From assembly GCF_009901525.1 (NCBI RefSeq), contig NZ_CP019288.1:5237501-5301500 (forward strand): a stretch of 64,000 nt of DNA, in the 5' to 3' direction. Shown in pieces: positions 1 to 8,713 of the stretch (positions are counted from its first letter, which is position 1; each line of letters starts with the position of its first letter). The position numbers were made by a program, and so were the translations under genes. Source of the DNA: Kordia antarctica. Its GTDB lineage: Bacteria > Bacteroidota > Bacteroidia > Flavobacteriales > Flavobacteriaceae. Under the pieces are notes generated by a model. The model searched no databases, had not been told where the DNA came from, and saw only the letters and a list, made by a program, of their open reading frames with translations.

Positions 1-853
1 CTATTGCCGCTGAAGCAACTTCTACTTTACCATTTGAAGCATTAATTGCAGATAATATTTTTTCAGATAAGTTAGATTTTGTAATGCGTCTCGATTTAAA
101 GTCTACAACATATCGTAATGTGAATGTAATCCAGTTTTCATTAAACAACATCGTTACCATTGGTTGCACTTTCGCATTTTCAATATTGTATTCACCAATC
201 ATTTTATCCCAAGCGGCTTGCGAATTATTTGCAAAATCGCCCAATTCTTCTTTTAGTATGTTTTCAAATAATTCTTTGGTATACTTAAAATCACTATTCG
301 TTTTTACGGGCACAATTAGTTCATCCCACAAAAAAGGAAAATCGCCTGAATAATTATAAACAGGATCTTTGAAAACAAAACTATTTGCTACACGTACCAT
401 TTTCCCATTGTAAAGATCGCCATTTACCCAATCGCCAATTTCCATTAATGTTGTTCTGAGCAATCCAATATCAATCACATCTCCTTTAACGCTTCCTAGT
501 TTTATTCTATCTCCTACTTTAAAAAAGCGTCCAGTAAAAATAGTTATATAACCAGCAACGCTGACAATGACTTCTTGAAGCGCAAAAGCAATTCCGGCGC
601 CAGCAACTCCAAGAGCTGTTCCAATACCTGAGAATTTGGTGTTGAAAATAAACATCAATCCAATAAAGAAAGCTATATATCCAAGAAAAGATACCAACTT
701 TCTAAATTTATACTTAGTTTCATTGTCATTGACTAATTTGACAGCTCCGTTTTTTAGCACACGAACCGCAAAATAGATGACAACAAAAAGTATAAATATA
801 GAAGCTAATTTTACAAAAACTGGATGTTGTAGTATGTTATAAAATTCCTCCAT
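1..853 (-). CDS. MscS-family mechanosensitive ion channel, C-terminus cut off by window
   Basis: The reverse strand is open from an ATG at 853 to the window edge, about 284 codons, so the 3' end is missing. I translated it directly. It opens MEEFYNILQHPVFVKLA, followed by hydrophobic helices and then the small-residue stretch GTALGVAGAGIAFALQEV typical of the pore helix (TM3) of MscS. Next comes a beta domain with TGRFFKVGDRIKLGSVKGDV, the conserved MscS motif. Family role: tension-gated inner-membrane channel that releases solutes after hypo-osmotic shock. It is not co-oriented in a tight operon with anything upstream; the Ca/Na exchanger gene lies 56 bp beyond its start on the same strand. 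Family call is secure, specific gating properties unknown. Confidence 0.85.
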   Translation of the reverse strand, partial: MEEFYNILQHPVFVKLASIFILFVVIYFAVRVLKNGAVKLVNDNETKYKFRKLVSFLGYIAFFIGLMFIFNTKFSGIGTALGVAGAGIAFALQEVIVSVAGYITIFTGRFFKVGDRIKLGSVKGDVIDIGLLRTTLMEIGDWVNGDLYNGKMVRVANSFVFKDPVYNYSGDFPFLWDELIVPVKTNSDFKYTKELFENILKEELGDFANNSQAAWDKMIGEYNIENAKVQPMVTMLFNENWITFTLRYVVDFKSRRITKSNLSEKILSAINASNGKVEVASAAI

Positions 854-909
854 TTTGGTTTTCAATGTTATTGAATATGCTTAAAGATAAAAATTAATGC
901 AGAGACGTA

Positions 910-1866
910 CTAGTTTATCTCTTTTGAAATTACATAAACAGTAAATAAAACAAAAGCGAATAACAATATAGCAGCTTCCCATCGGTCAAGTTTTAATTTT
1001 TTGCCCGTAAACATTGCTACTAATAAAAATAAAGTTCCACCGATTAAAAAATACAATGACGGATTAAAATTTGTATTGTAATCTATTGGATGAATAATAC
1101 TGCTAATAGCTAAAACTAATAAAATATTAAAAATATTTGAGCCAATAATATTTCCAATTGCGATATCACTATTCTTTTTAAAAGCTGCAACTACAGAAGT
1201 CACTAATTCAGGTAAAGAAGTTCCAGCTGCAATAATTGTAAGTCCAATCATTTTTTGGCTTACGCCTAATGATGTAGCAAGCTCTACTGCATTATCTACA
1301 ACCAATTTACCACCTATAATTAACGCTAAAAGACCAATGCAAATCAGCAACCATATCTTTTTATTTGAAGTTGAACTCACAACGACTTCACTTTGTACTT
1401 TTTCCTTCGTCATCTGTTTGTAGATGTAAAAAAGAAAACCTGCGAATAAGCTGAGTAATAGCAAGCCATCTATTCTAGAAATTCCGTTACTTCCTGAATA
1501 AAAATTAGTGGAAAGTAGCAAAAAAATTACCGCAGCGAGTAATGAAATAGGAATTTCATTTTTAACCATTGTTGATTGTACTGCAATAGGATAAATGAGT
1601 CCTACAATACCTAAAATCACAAATAAATTAAAATTATTACTTCCTATCACATTGCCCAAAACAATATCTGAATGCGCCTCAGAAGAAGCGATAATATTTA
1701 CCACTAATTCTGGAGCCGAAGTACCAAAAGCAACTATAGTAAGACCAATAACTAGGTCTGAAATGTTATATTTTTTGGCTAATAAAGTAGATCCATTAAT
1801 CATCCAGTTGGCACCTTTTATAAGGAATATAAAACCTAGGATTATTAATAGTATGGGTAAAGTCAT
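910..1866 (-). CDS. Calcium/sodium antiporter (CaCA family, YrbG-like)
   Basis: 318 residues, almost entirely hydrophobic with about ten membrane segments. Two internal alpha-repeats are visible in opposite halves: GTSAPELVVNI with GNVIGSNNFNLF (about residues 48–85) and AAGTSLPELVTS with GNIIGSNIFNILLVL (about residues 213–255). These GTS(A/L)PE motifs carry the acidic residues that bind the exchanged cation in the CaCA superfamily. Length matches bacterial YrbG-type exchangers (about 320). Expected role: inner-membrane exchange of Ca2+ for Na+ or H+. The next gene upstream on the same strand starts 28 bp away (1894..2595), so the two may be cotranscribed. Confidence 0.9.
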   Translation of the reverse strand: MTLPILLIILGFIFLIKGANWMINGSTLLAKKYNISDLVIGLTIVAFGTSAPELVVNIIASSEAHSDIVLGNVIGSNNFNLFVILGIVGLIYPIAVQSTMVKNEIPISLLAAVIFLLLSTNFYSGSNGISRIDGLLLLSLFAGFLFYIYKQMTKEKVQSEVVVSSTSNKKIWLLICIGLLALIIGGKLVVDNAVELATSLGVSQKMIGLTIIAAGTSLPELVTSVVAAFKKNSDIAIGNIIGSNIFNILLVLAISSIIHPIDYNTNFNPSLYFLIGGTLFLLVAMFTGKKLKLDRWEAAILLFAFVLFTVYVISKEIN

Positions 1867-1893
1867 TTATCTCTAATTATTTAGTATGTGGTT

Positions 1894-2595
1894 TTAATCT
1901 TCTACAGGTTCGTCTTCATCTGGATGTGTTGTACCTTCAAATGATTCTATATATTTTAAGTCGTGAAACCAGTATAATGACGAAATTATTTCAAAAGTGA
2001 GACTGTTTCCTTCAGCACCCATTTTTTTGAGTTGCCAAATAATATTCTTTGCTTCTGAAAATTCTTCGCCTTCTATCTCATCTTTAAAAAGTCTGTTGAT
2101 AAGTGTGTTTTCGGGCATTCCTTTCGTAAGTAGTCTCAGAATTGTAGCTTCGTCTTGATCTTCAAAAATTTCTAAATCATGCGAATTTTTTGCTTCAATT
2201 GATGCTTGAAAACGTACGGCTTCTGGATGCGGAAATTTTCCATTGTATGATTGATACAGAAGTTGTCCAACATTAAAAAATGCTTCATGCATTGATAATT
2301 CGGCATATTGTTCCCAGAGTTTTTCATCGATCATTTCATGAGAAAGATTTTCCTTTTGACCATCGTTTAGTTCATCTTTAAAAATATAATCTAACAAAAT
2401 TTTTGCAGCTTCATTTGGCTCATTATCGGTAATAGCCATCATACACATTTCTCTTAATTCTGCAGGATCAATAGTGGAACTATCCCCATAATCCATTTCC
2501 TCTAAAAGCTCTATATAATTCCGATCAGTCCAAGCGTTAGGAAGTTCTTCAATTGTTGAGAATTTTGAGATGTTTACGGTATAAAGTGTTTTCAT
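1894..2595 (-). CDS. Conserved-looking acidic hypothetical protein
   Basis: 233 codons with no signal peptide or membrane segment. The protein is acidic and Leu/Glu rich, probably all-helical (LREMCMMAITDNEPNEAAKI; AELSMHEAFFNVGQLL), and ends in the acidic tail DEDEPVED. I do not recognise the family. An A-rich leader precedes the ATG, usual for this phylum. It lies between the CBS-domain transporter and the Ca/Na exchanger, all on the minus strand. Codon use looks like the neighbours, so I take it as a real cytoplasmic protein of unknown function. Confidence 0.7.
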   Translation of the reverse strand: MKTLYTVNISKFSTIEELPNAWTDRNYIELLEEMDYGDSSTIDPAELREMCMMAITDNEPNEAAKILLDYIFKDELNDGQKENLSHEMIDEKLWEQYAELSMHEAFFNVGQLLYQSYNGKFPHPEAVRFQASIEAKNSHDLEIFEDQDEATILRLLTKGMPENTLINRLFKDEIEGEEFSEAKNIIWQLKKMGAEGNSLTFEIISSLYWFHDLKYIESFEGTTHPDEDEPVED

Positions 2596-2662
2596 TTTTT
2601 TACTATTAGTTATGTTTTTTAATAAATATATTTTTGTTCCTGTACAGGATTATTTTTAGTAT

Positions 2663-3673
2663 TTAAGATTCTAAAATAGTACGCTTCGTTTGTTCTAGAG
2701 CGAAATGTTGCATATCGGTAGCAAAATCTACTTCATCGACAATTTCTACTTTCAAAATTTCTTCAATTATATCCTCCAGCGTTACAATACCAATAAAAGT
2801 ACTATACTCGTCATGTACAAAGGCGATATGCACTTTTTTATCAATAAAACGATTCATTAACGTATCTAAACGCATGGTATCTTTTGCGAAAATTGGTTTG
2901 GTTTTACTAATAAAATCCGCTACTGTTTTGTTTTCTTCAAACAAGCCAATTAGGTCTTTTGAATAGAGAACTCCTACTAAGTTGTCTTCACCTATTTCGT
3001 ATATAGGAATTCGTGTAAATCCTTTATTTCTAATTTCAATAAGTGTAGTTTTATCTAAAACCTGCGTTTTTTCAAGCTTGAAAAGTACAGGTTTTGGTGT
3101 CATTATTTTTTTAACTAGTACTTCAGAAAAAGATAAGGCACCAATCATAATACGCTCTTCATCTTCATCAATATCTGATGCTTCATTATTTTCGTGATGT
3201 TTTATAATTTCTTTAATTTCACGTTTGCTCCAAATGGTTTGTAACTCTTCTCCTAATAATTTATCTAGAACAAGTGATAATGGATATGCAAGAGGATACA
3301 TAATAAATATAAATATTTTCACTAACCAAACTGTTTTCGCGCCAAGCGTAAGTGCAAATCTTGAAAAGAAAGCTTGTGGCAAAATTTCGCCAAATATTAC
3401 AATTAGTACTGTGGAAATAACACCAGCAACTAAACCACTTGCAATTTCGCCTAAAAATATGGCAGCCGCTGAGTTTACAGCAACGTTACCAATAAGAAGT
3501 GTGCACAATAAAAGGTTTCCTCTTTTTCGAATTGGATACACTTTTATAGCTCTTTTGTCTCCTAATTTTATTTTTCTTTCAAGCGCAGTTACATTCAAAC
3601 TAAAAAAACCAAGTGTAAGTCCGCTAAAACAGCCAGACAATACTACTAGGATACCAACAATTAAATATTCCAT
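2663..3673 (-). CDS. CNNM/CorC-type transporter: DUF21 plus CBS pair
   Basis: About 336 residues from the chosen start. The N-terminal half is a DUF21 membrane domain (GILVVLSGCFSGLTLGFFSL, then three more hydrophobic segments and FGEILPQAF). The C-terminal half has two CBS motifs (VKKIMTPKPVLFKLEKTQVL and FVHDEYSTFIGIVTLEDIIE). This is the hemolysin C/CorC/CNNM architecture, associated with Mg2+ or Co2+ transport. The shorter C-terminal CorC_HlyC domain seen in many homologues is missing or very short here. The reading frame extends 11 codons further upstream to 3706, but the start at 3673 places the first membrane segment right after the initiator Met, as is usual. Confidence 0.85.
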   Translation of the reverse strand: MEYLIVGILVVLSGCFSGLTLGFFSLNVTALERKIKLGDKRAIKVYPIRKRGNLLLCTLLIGNVAVNSAAAIFLGEIASGLVAGVISTVLIVIFGEILPQAFFSRFALTLGAKTVWLVKIFIFIMYPLAYPLSLVLDKLLGEELQTIWSKREIKEIIKHHENNEASDIDEDEERIMIGALSFSEVLVKKIMTPKPVLFKLEKTQVLDKTTLIEIRNKGFTRIPIYEIGEDNLVGVLYSKDLIGLFEENKTVADFISKTKPIFAKDTMRLDTLMNRFIDKKVHIAFVHDEYSTFIGIVTLEDIIEEILKVEIVDEVDFATDMQHFALEQTKRTILES

Positions 3674-3983
3674 TTTTTTACTATAAGTTTTAAGTATTTG
3701 AGACACGTTAAATATTAGAAAGTCACATCAAATAGTTAATTATTATGAGGCGAGTTTACCTATTAATTATCGCCCTAATAAATACAAAAATAGTAAACGA
3801 ATTTATATAATCAATAACTTATTTCTACTGCTACATCTGCGGCTGCTGTAATTTTGGCAGTTATTAGTACAAAGAAAATTAGTAGAAAGTTCGGCTTTGC
3901 TAAAGCCATAAAGGCAATTTGACGAAAAGTTGTTTTCTATCTAAATTATTTATTAGATAGTGGTATTTGAAAGAGGAATTCTT
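3674..3983. other. Gene-free gap, nothing convincing
   Basis: About 310 bp, AT-rich. The only structure I see is a small hairpin GGCTTT-gct-AAAGCC at 3893–3907 without a T-tract. No ORF, tRNA or repeat shared with the rest of the window was noticed. Confidence 0.4.
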
Positions 3984-4310
3984 TTATTGGTGCTTGTTGA
4001 CGTAGAATTTTTTATTGATATCTTGAAAGACTAATGAAAGCGCTAAGTTCATATAATTTGTCATTTTATCGTCATCATTCAGGTACGTATTGGACTTGTG
4101 GTTAATATCTTGTAGCATTTGAAATGCATCATTATAAATAACTTCTGAGTCATCAATGAATTTTTCTAACTTCCCCGTTGATTTTAGCGCAACATAATTG
4201 GCTTTAAATGCAAAATTTAAATAAGCATCTATCTCTTTACTCACTTCATTATACACTGGATGTTTAATTTCTTTAGAAATCGCTTGTCTAGAAAAGGGGT
4301 TGAACTTCAT
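3984..4310 (-). CDS. Small hypothetical protein
   Basis: 108 residues, MKFNPFSRQAISKEIKHPVY..., soluble and predicted helical, without signal peptide, Cys or recognisable motif. I do not know the family. It is divergent from the ECF sigma factor gene at 4512, with a 200-bp shared intergenic region that contains a short palindrome TCACA-N6-TGTGA (4359–4374). The regular codon usage and the isolated position between two clear genes support a real gene. Confidence 0.6.
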   Translation of the reverse strand: MKFNPFSRQAISKEIKHPVYNEVSKEIDAYLNFAFKANYVALKSTGKLEKFIDDSEVIYNDAFQMLQDINHKSNTYLNDDDKMTNYMNLALSLVFQDINKKFYVNKHQ

Positions 4311-4511
4311 TTTATTAACTTTTTATTTTAATTCTGAGACACCTAAATGTACAACAAGTCACATTATAGTGTGATTATTTTGCTCTCTTTCGAAACACGT
4401 AAAAAAGGCTTTAAAGACTATTCATAAAGTAATTAGAAAAGAATAATTTATTACTGTACTTTATTCTCTACCTTTAAACCTTTAAATATTTTTTCATCCT
4501 CCAAAAGTTAC

Positions 4512-5138
4512 ATGGGTTTTTTAAATAGATTATTTTTAGTTACTGTGAATACGACTAAAAACCTTTTAGGTAGCTCTAAAAAGTTTTCGGATGAGGATTT
4601 GGTGGCTCAAATAGTAGCTACGAATAACACGCTGCTTTATAGTACATTGTATGATCGTTATGGTAAAAAAGTCTATAACAAATGCTATAGTTTTGCCCGA
4701 AATGAAGAAGAAGCAAAAGATTTAACTCAAGATGTTTTCCTAAAGTTATTTATCAAACTGAATACATTTAAAGGCACGTCGAAATTCTCGACATGGTTAT
4801 ATTCTTTTACCTATAATTTTTGTGTTAATTATGTAAACAGAGACAAGGCTCGAAAAATGAATGATGCTTCAGATTCTATGGATAATCATGATTATTATTT
4901 GTCTCATATGGAAGATATTAATGAAGAAGAGTTATTTGAACTAAAAGTATCAAAACTAGAAACAGCACTTGACCAAATTGAGCCGGAAGATAAATCTATC
5001 TTACTTTTAAAATATCAAGATGATACTTCAGTAAAAGAGTTGCAAAAAATTTTAAGCATCGGAGAAAGTGCTGTGAAAATGCGCTTAAAAAGAGCTAGAA
5101 TCAGAATTGTAGAAGAATACAAAAAACTTGAGCAATGA
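4512..5138 (+). CDS. RNA polymerase sigma-70 factor, ECF subfamily
   Basis: 208 residues. Sigma region 2 is clear at about residues 45–115: LYDRYGKKVYNKCYSFARN, then EEEAKDLTQDVFLKLF and KFSTWLYSFTYNFCVNYV (the -10-recognition helix). Region 4 follows (LDQIEPEDKSILLLKYQDD; IGESAVKMRLKRARIRI), the helix-turn-helix for the -35 element. Flavobacterial ECF factors often couple to a small downstream partner, and a 57-codon gene overlaps this stop as ATGA. No transmembrane anti-sigma or TonB/SusC-type pair is adjacent, so the cognate signal cannot be read from context. Confidence 0.9.
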   Translation: MGFLNRLFLVTVNTTKNLLGSSKKFSDEDLVAQIVATNNTLLYSTLYDRYGKKVYNKCYSFARNEEEAKDLTQDVFLKLFIKLNTFKGTSKFSTWLYSFTYNFCVNYVNRDKARKMNDASDSMDNHDYYLSHMEDINEEELFELKVSKLETALDQIEPEDKSILLLKYQDDTSVKELQKILSIGESAVKMRLKRARIRIVEEYKKLEQ

Positions 5139-5308
5139 AGAAGAATCCATTTAAGGAAATGCGGATTCAAAAGGATTTACCGCCAGAAATAAAGAAAAAG
5201 GTACTAAATGATATTGCTTCTATCACTCTTGCAACAGAACTTACAGACTTATTTACCGTAAAATTTGCGACTATTTTTCAAGATTTACTTGGGAAAAGCA
5301 AAAAGTAG
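5135..5308 (+). CDS. 57-aa protein overlapping the ECF sigma gene (possible sigma regulator)
   Basis: A short frame whose ATG overlaps the sigma-factor TGA (ATGA, 5135–5138). It reads MKKNPFKEMRIQKDLPPEIK, then a helical stretch, and ends LLGKSKK. It is soluble, without Cys, zinc motif or membrane span, so it is not a classical anti-sigma factor. The overlap implies translational coupling to the sigma factor. I infer it modulates sigma activity or stability, but nothing in the sequence proves this. The opening, KKNPFK then LPPEIKKKVL, resembles small proteins I have seen behind flavobacterial ECF genes. Confidence 0.7.
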   Translation: MKKNPFKEMRIQKDLPPEIKKKVLNDIASITLATELTDLFTVKFATIFQDLLGKSKK

Positions 5309-5665
5309 TTTATAAGTTGAAGGGTTTATAAGTTTATCTGCTTTGTAACTAATTCACATACCAAAATACCAAAAGCGTTTACACTGAGCTTGTCGAAGTG
5401 AAGCGTGTCCAAAAGCGACAGCGATACTAAAGGCGAAGCCGTTTCCAAAAGCGAAGCGCGTCCAAAATAACAATTCATCCTAAAAAAAATACAATTCAGT
5501 AGTTTCTTTTTTCACGAGAAGGTCATTTATAAGATATTTGAATCATCAATCAAAACAATCAAAAAATGATCAGTATCGCATTTATTATCGTCAATTATGT
5601 TTTTTCAATTATCTGAGAAACCATTCAAACACTAGCAACTAATTAAACAATTAAAAAAGACAACA
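5309..5665. repeat. Intergenic repeat mosaic
   Basis: No gene. 5314–5365 (a GGTTTATAAGTTTATCT core followed by TAATTCACAT) is shared with 51583–51632. 5382–5400 is CACTGAGCTTGTCGAAGTG, a REP-like motif found widely in bacteria. 5395–5470 repeats 'AAAAGCGAAGCG/TCCAAAA' units (AAGCGTGTCC, AAGGCGAAGCCG, AAGCGAAGCGCGTCC). Similar GCGAAGCG units recur near 9560, 12060, 13940, 32330, 51690 and 59820. Confidence 0.6.
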
Positions 5666-6292
5666 ATGAAAAAAGTAGCATTAATTTTAAGTTTAGTCTT
5701 CATAGGAATGACTGTAAACGGGCAAACGAAATATGAAAAAGGAATGCAAAAAGCATTTTCTTTATTAGAACAAAACAAAAGGAGTGAAGCGTCAAATTTA
5801 TTTGAGCGTATCTCAGAAGCTGCACCAACAGAATGGTTGCCATCATATTACGCAGCACAAATTAATATTACAGGAGGTTTTGGAATTAAAGATAAAAATC
5901 AACTAACATTACAATTAGACAAAGCACAATTACAATTGGATCATGCAACAAGTATTTCGCCAAACAATCCAGAACTCATGATTTTGCAAGCCATGTTATA
6001 TACGGTTTGGGTTGCTTATGATGGCGCTACATACGGAATGCAATACGGACCAAAAGTCAGTGAAATTTACGGAAAAGCGTTGGCAATTGACAAAAACAAT
6101 CCAAGAGTTGTATTATGCAAAGCAGAATGGGACATTGAAAGCGCACGCTATTTTAAACAAGACACCGCAGTATTTTGTGTAGCATTTGAAAAAGCAAAAA
6201 CACTTTTTGAAACCGACAAACCTGAAACTGCATTTCATCCAAGTTGGGGAAAAGAGCGTGCAACAAAATTGGCAGAAGATTGCAAAAAGTAA
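5666..6292 (+). CDS. Secreted TPR-like protein
   Basis: 208 residues beginning with a Sec signal peptide (MKKVALILSLVFIGMTVNGQ, cleavage expected after NGQ or just before). The mature part is helical, with TPR-like pairs: MQKAFSLLEQNKRSEASNLF (about residues 27–46) and LDHATSISPNNPELMILQAM (about 90–110), then ALAIDKNNPRVVLCKAEWDI. Probably periplasmic. It sits 57 bp ahead of the LytS/2TM kinase gene on the same strand and may share its transcript. It could be a sensor partner, but I have no direct evidence. Confidence 0.75.
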   Translation: MKKVALILSLVFIGMTVNGQTKYEKGMQKAFSLLEQNKRSEASNLFERISEAAPTEWLPSYYAAQINITGGFGIKDKNQLTLQLDKAQLQLDHATSISPNNPELMILQAMLYTVWVAYDGATYGMQYGPKVSEIYGKALAIDKNNPRVVLCKAEWDIESARYFKQDTAVFCVAFEKAKTLFETDKPETAFHPSWGKERATKLAEDCKK

Positions 6293-6349
6293 AAGCATCG
6301 TATAAAAATCCTTAGTATATTTGAGCGAAAGCGCACTTAAACAAACACC

Positions 6350-7711
6350 ATGAAAGAATTTAGCAGAATAGTATTTTTCGGAGCTATCATCGCCATGCTA
6401 TTATTAGCGGTAGATTTAATATTCAGATATAGTTCGGGAAAAGTCATCAACTTTGACCAAAGAATGCTGATAAGCTATGCATACTATTGCATGTATGCCA
6501 TTCCAATTAGTTTGGTGAATTCCTATTTCTTTAATTACATGAATAGCGGTGTGATTTGGACAGGATCAATAAAAAAGTATCGCTTGCTTATTGGAATTGT
6601 AACTTCTGTAGCTATTACAATGTTCACCTTTTTTTTAGTGCGAATGGTTCATGTAATGGCAATAAACGGAAAAACATATACTGTCTTTATTAAGGAAGAA
6701 AGTATGGGATCTTACATAAATGCGCTTCTAATTACGTTCTTTTTCTCTTTATTCTTTCACGCATTATACTTTTACAAAGAATTGCAAAAAAAGAAAGTTA
6801 CCGAACAGAAAATCATCGCAGGAACAGCTTCGGCACAGTTTGATGCTTTAAAAAATCAATTAGATCCACATTTTTTATTCAACAGTTTAAATGTATTAAG
6901 TTCTTTAATTGATGAAAATCCGCGTCAGGCGCAAAAATTCACATCAGGACTTTCCAAAGTATATCGATATGTATTAGAACAGAAAAATAAAGAATTAGTT
7001 ACCGTTGATGAAGAATTTAAGTTTGCAAAAACGTACATGGGCATATTAAAAATGCGCTTTGAAGATAGTATCATTTTTGAAATTCCTGACGCAGCAAGCA
7101 ATCCAGAAAGTAAAGTTGTCCCATTAGCATTGCAATTATTACTAGAAAATGCAGTAAAGCACAATATGGTAACGCCGTCAAAACCGTTGCATATAAAAAT
7201 ATATGAAGATGGAGGAAATTTAATTGTACAAAATAATCTTCAAGAAAAACAAATTGTAAAAAAGAGTAGCGGCGTAGGATTAAACAATATCACACAACGA
7301 TATGACTTGCTTACAGAACGTGAAGTATACATTAACAAAACAGCATCGGACTTTCAAGTATCAATTCCGATGCTCACAAAACAAATAGAAATCATGAGAA
7401 ACAAAACTATAGGTTCAGGCGAGAGAGGTTTGAATGATGAATATATCAAAGCAAGAAAACATGTAGAGAAATTAAAAGAATTTTATTATAATTTAGTATC
7501 ATACTGTCTAGTAATTCCATTTTTAATATTTATTAACTTAACAACAAGTCCAGAATTCCATTGGTTTTGGTTTCCGATGTTTGGTTGGGGAATTGGATTA
7601 ACTTTCCATGCAATGAGCGTATATTTTGAAGATGGACGTTTCGGAAGAAATTGGGAAGAGCGTAAAATCAGAGAATATATGGAACAAGATGAACGTAAAA
7701 AATGGAACTAA
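6350..7711 (+). CDS. LytS-type sensor histidine kinase fused to a C-terminal 2TM domain
   Basis: 453 residues. Four N-terminal membrane segments (about 5–150) lead into the His_kinase domain with the phospho-acceptor motif LDPHFLFNSLNVLSSLIDEN (about 173–192) and an ATPase region (LLENAVKHN; GVGLNNI). After the kinase comes an extra 2TM module (about 365–453): a basic helix, two membrane segments and the signature NWEERKIREYM. The same signature closes the next two small proteins. Role: signalling to a LytTR response regulator, of which 8714..9469 is the nearest. The gene ends in TAATG, overlapping a possible start of the next gene. Confidence 0.88.
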   Translation: MKEFSRIVFFGAIIAMLLLAVDLIFRYSSGKVINFDQRMLISYAYYCMYAIPISLVNSYFFNYMNSGVIWTGSIKKYRLLIGIVTSVAITMFTFFLVRMVHVMAINGKTYTVFIKEESMGSYINALLITFFFSLFFHALYFYKELQKKKVTEQKIIAGTASAQFDALKNQLDPHFLFNSLNVLSSLIDENPRQAQKFTSGLSKVYRYVLEQKNKELVTVDEEFKFAKTYMGILKMRFEDSIIFEIPDAASNPESKVVPLALQLLLENAVKHNMVTPSKPLHIKIYEDGGNLIVQNNLQEKQIVKKSSGVGLNNITQRYDLLTEREVYINKTASDFQVSIPMLTKQIEIMRNKTIGSGERGLNDEYIKARKHVEKLKEFYYNLVSYCLVIPFLIFINLTTSPEFHWFWFPMFGWGIGLTFHAMSVYFEDGRFGRNWEERKIREYMEQDERKKWN

Positions 7712-8067
7712 TGGAACTAATGGAAGATGCTAGAAGAAATACAGATAACATACAAATAGAGAATGAAGCGTATGTGCGCGCTAAGAAAAAAATGGAATCA
7801 CTTCGTGGTTTTTATACACACTTAGCTGTATACATATTGATAAATTCCATCTTTACTATACGCACGATTTACGAACGTGTACAAGACGGTTTTACAATAG
7901 GAAATGCACTTTCAGACGGAGAAATATACACATTATGGATTATTTGGGGACTTGGATTAACCATTCATGCTGTCAATGTTTTTACATTCATAAGTATATT
8001 TGGTCAAAAATGGGAAGAGCGAAAAATGAAAGAATATATGAATAAGGATACTCGTAATTGGAAATAG
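7702..8067 (+). CDS. 2TM-domain protein
   Basis: 121 residues: basic helix (YVRAKKKMESLRGFYTHLAVY), two membrane segments separated by a short acidic loop, then the tail WEERKMKEYMNKDTRNWK. This is the 2TM fold that also forms the kinase C-terminus just upstream. Three in-frame ATGs (7702, 7711, 7720) are formed by a repeated ATGGAACTA; the one at 7711 overlaps the kinase stop (TAATG). Family members accompany LytS/LytTR pairs in flavobacteria; whether they gate the kinase or bind it is not established. Confidence 0.8.
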   Translation: MELMELMEDARRNTDNIQIENEAYVRAKKKMESLRGFYTHLAVYILINSIFTIRTIYERVQDGFTIGNALSDGEIYTLWIIWGLGLTIHAVNVFTFISIFGQKWEERKMKEYMNKDTRNWK

Positions 8068-8086
8068 TTTAAAAAAATAACACATC

Positions 8087-8431
8087 ATGGAAAGATTATC
8101 ATCAAATAAAACAGCAGCAAACTTTAAAAATTACGCAGAAGAAGAACGGTATATACAAGCACAAAAAAAAGTAGACAAAATCAAAGGTTTCTATGGACAT
8201 TTCGCTTCTTATATTATCGTCAATGTATTCATATTAACAATGATTGGATTAAACTTAGACAATGGAGAAAGTTTCTGGCAATTTGGACACTTTTCTACAG
8301 CATTCTTTTGGGGAATTGGAGTTGCGTTTCATGCACTAGGCACTTTTGGATCTAACTTCATGTTTGGAAAAAATTGGGAAGAGCGAAAAATAAAGGAGTA
8401 CATGTCTAAAGACGAACGCAATTGGGAATAG
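8087..8431 (+). CDS. 2TM-domain protein
   Basis: 114 residues with the same plan as its neighbour: YIQAQKKVDKIKGFYGHFAS, two membrane segments and NWEERKIKEYMSKDERNWE. It is more diverged in the loop, which suggests an older duplication than the identity of the motif implies. It starts 19 bp after the previous 2TM gene, so the three 2TM copies (one fused, two free) form one transcription unit. The response regulator starts 282 bp downstream after a repeat-filled gap. Confidence 0.8.
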   Translation: MERLSSNKTAANFKNYAEEERYIQAQKKVDKIKGFYGHFASYIIVNVFILTMIGLNLDNGESFWQFGHFSTAFFWGIGVAFHALGTFGSNFMFGKNWEERKIKEYMSKDERNWE

Positions 8432-8713
8432 TTTTGAAAGTTAAAAGTTAAAAGTTAAAAGTTAAAAGTGAAGAGTTAAAAGTGAGAAGTTAAAAGAAAT
8501 TTTAAATGCTAAATGCTAAATGTTGAATTTTAAATGTAAAAGTTTTTTTTTGAATAACGAATAACGAATAACGAATAACGAATAACGAATAACGAATAAC
8601 GAATAACGAAAAGTGAAAAGAAATTATAAATGCTAAATGTTGAATTTTAAATGTAAAATTGCTTCTTTCTAACAACTAACAACTAACAACTAACAACTAA
8701 CAATTAATCAACA
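8432..8713. repeat. Three adjacent tandem-repeat arrays plus a dispersed module
   Basis: From left to right: a (TTAAAAG)n heptamer array 8439–8497, degenerate; the module AAATGCTAAATGTTGAATTT (about 8513–8537); a clean (GAATAAC)n array 8552–8610, about eight units; a second copy of the AAATGCTAAATGTTG module 8627–8660; and an (AACAACTA)n array 8671–8705. All lie between a 2TM gene and the LytTR regulator. Confidence 0.8.

Noticed and set aside
84-353. Plus-strand 89-codon ORF
   Set aside because: It is the complement of the MscS gene, which has clear family motifs; no function signal of its own.
3893-3907. GGCTTT hairpin as terminator
   Set aside because: No T-tract and far from a stop codon.
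4359-4374. TCACA-N6-TGTGA palindrome before the ECF sigma gene
   Set aside because: Only a 5-bp stem, common in AT-rich DNA; a CRP-type site is possible but unsupported.
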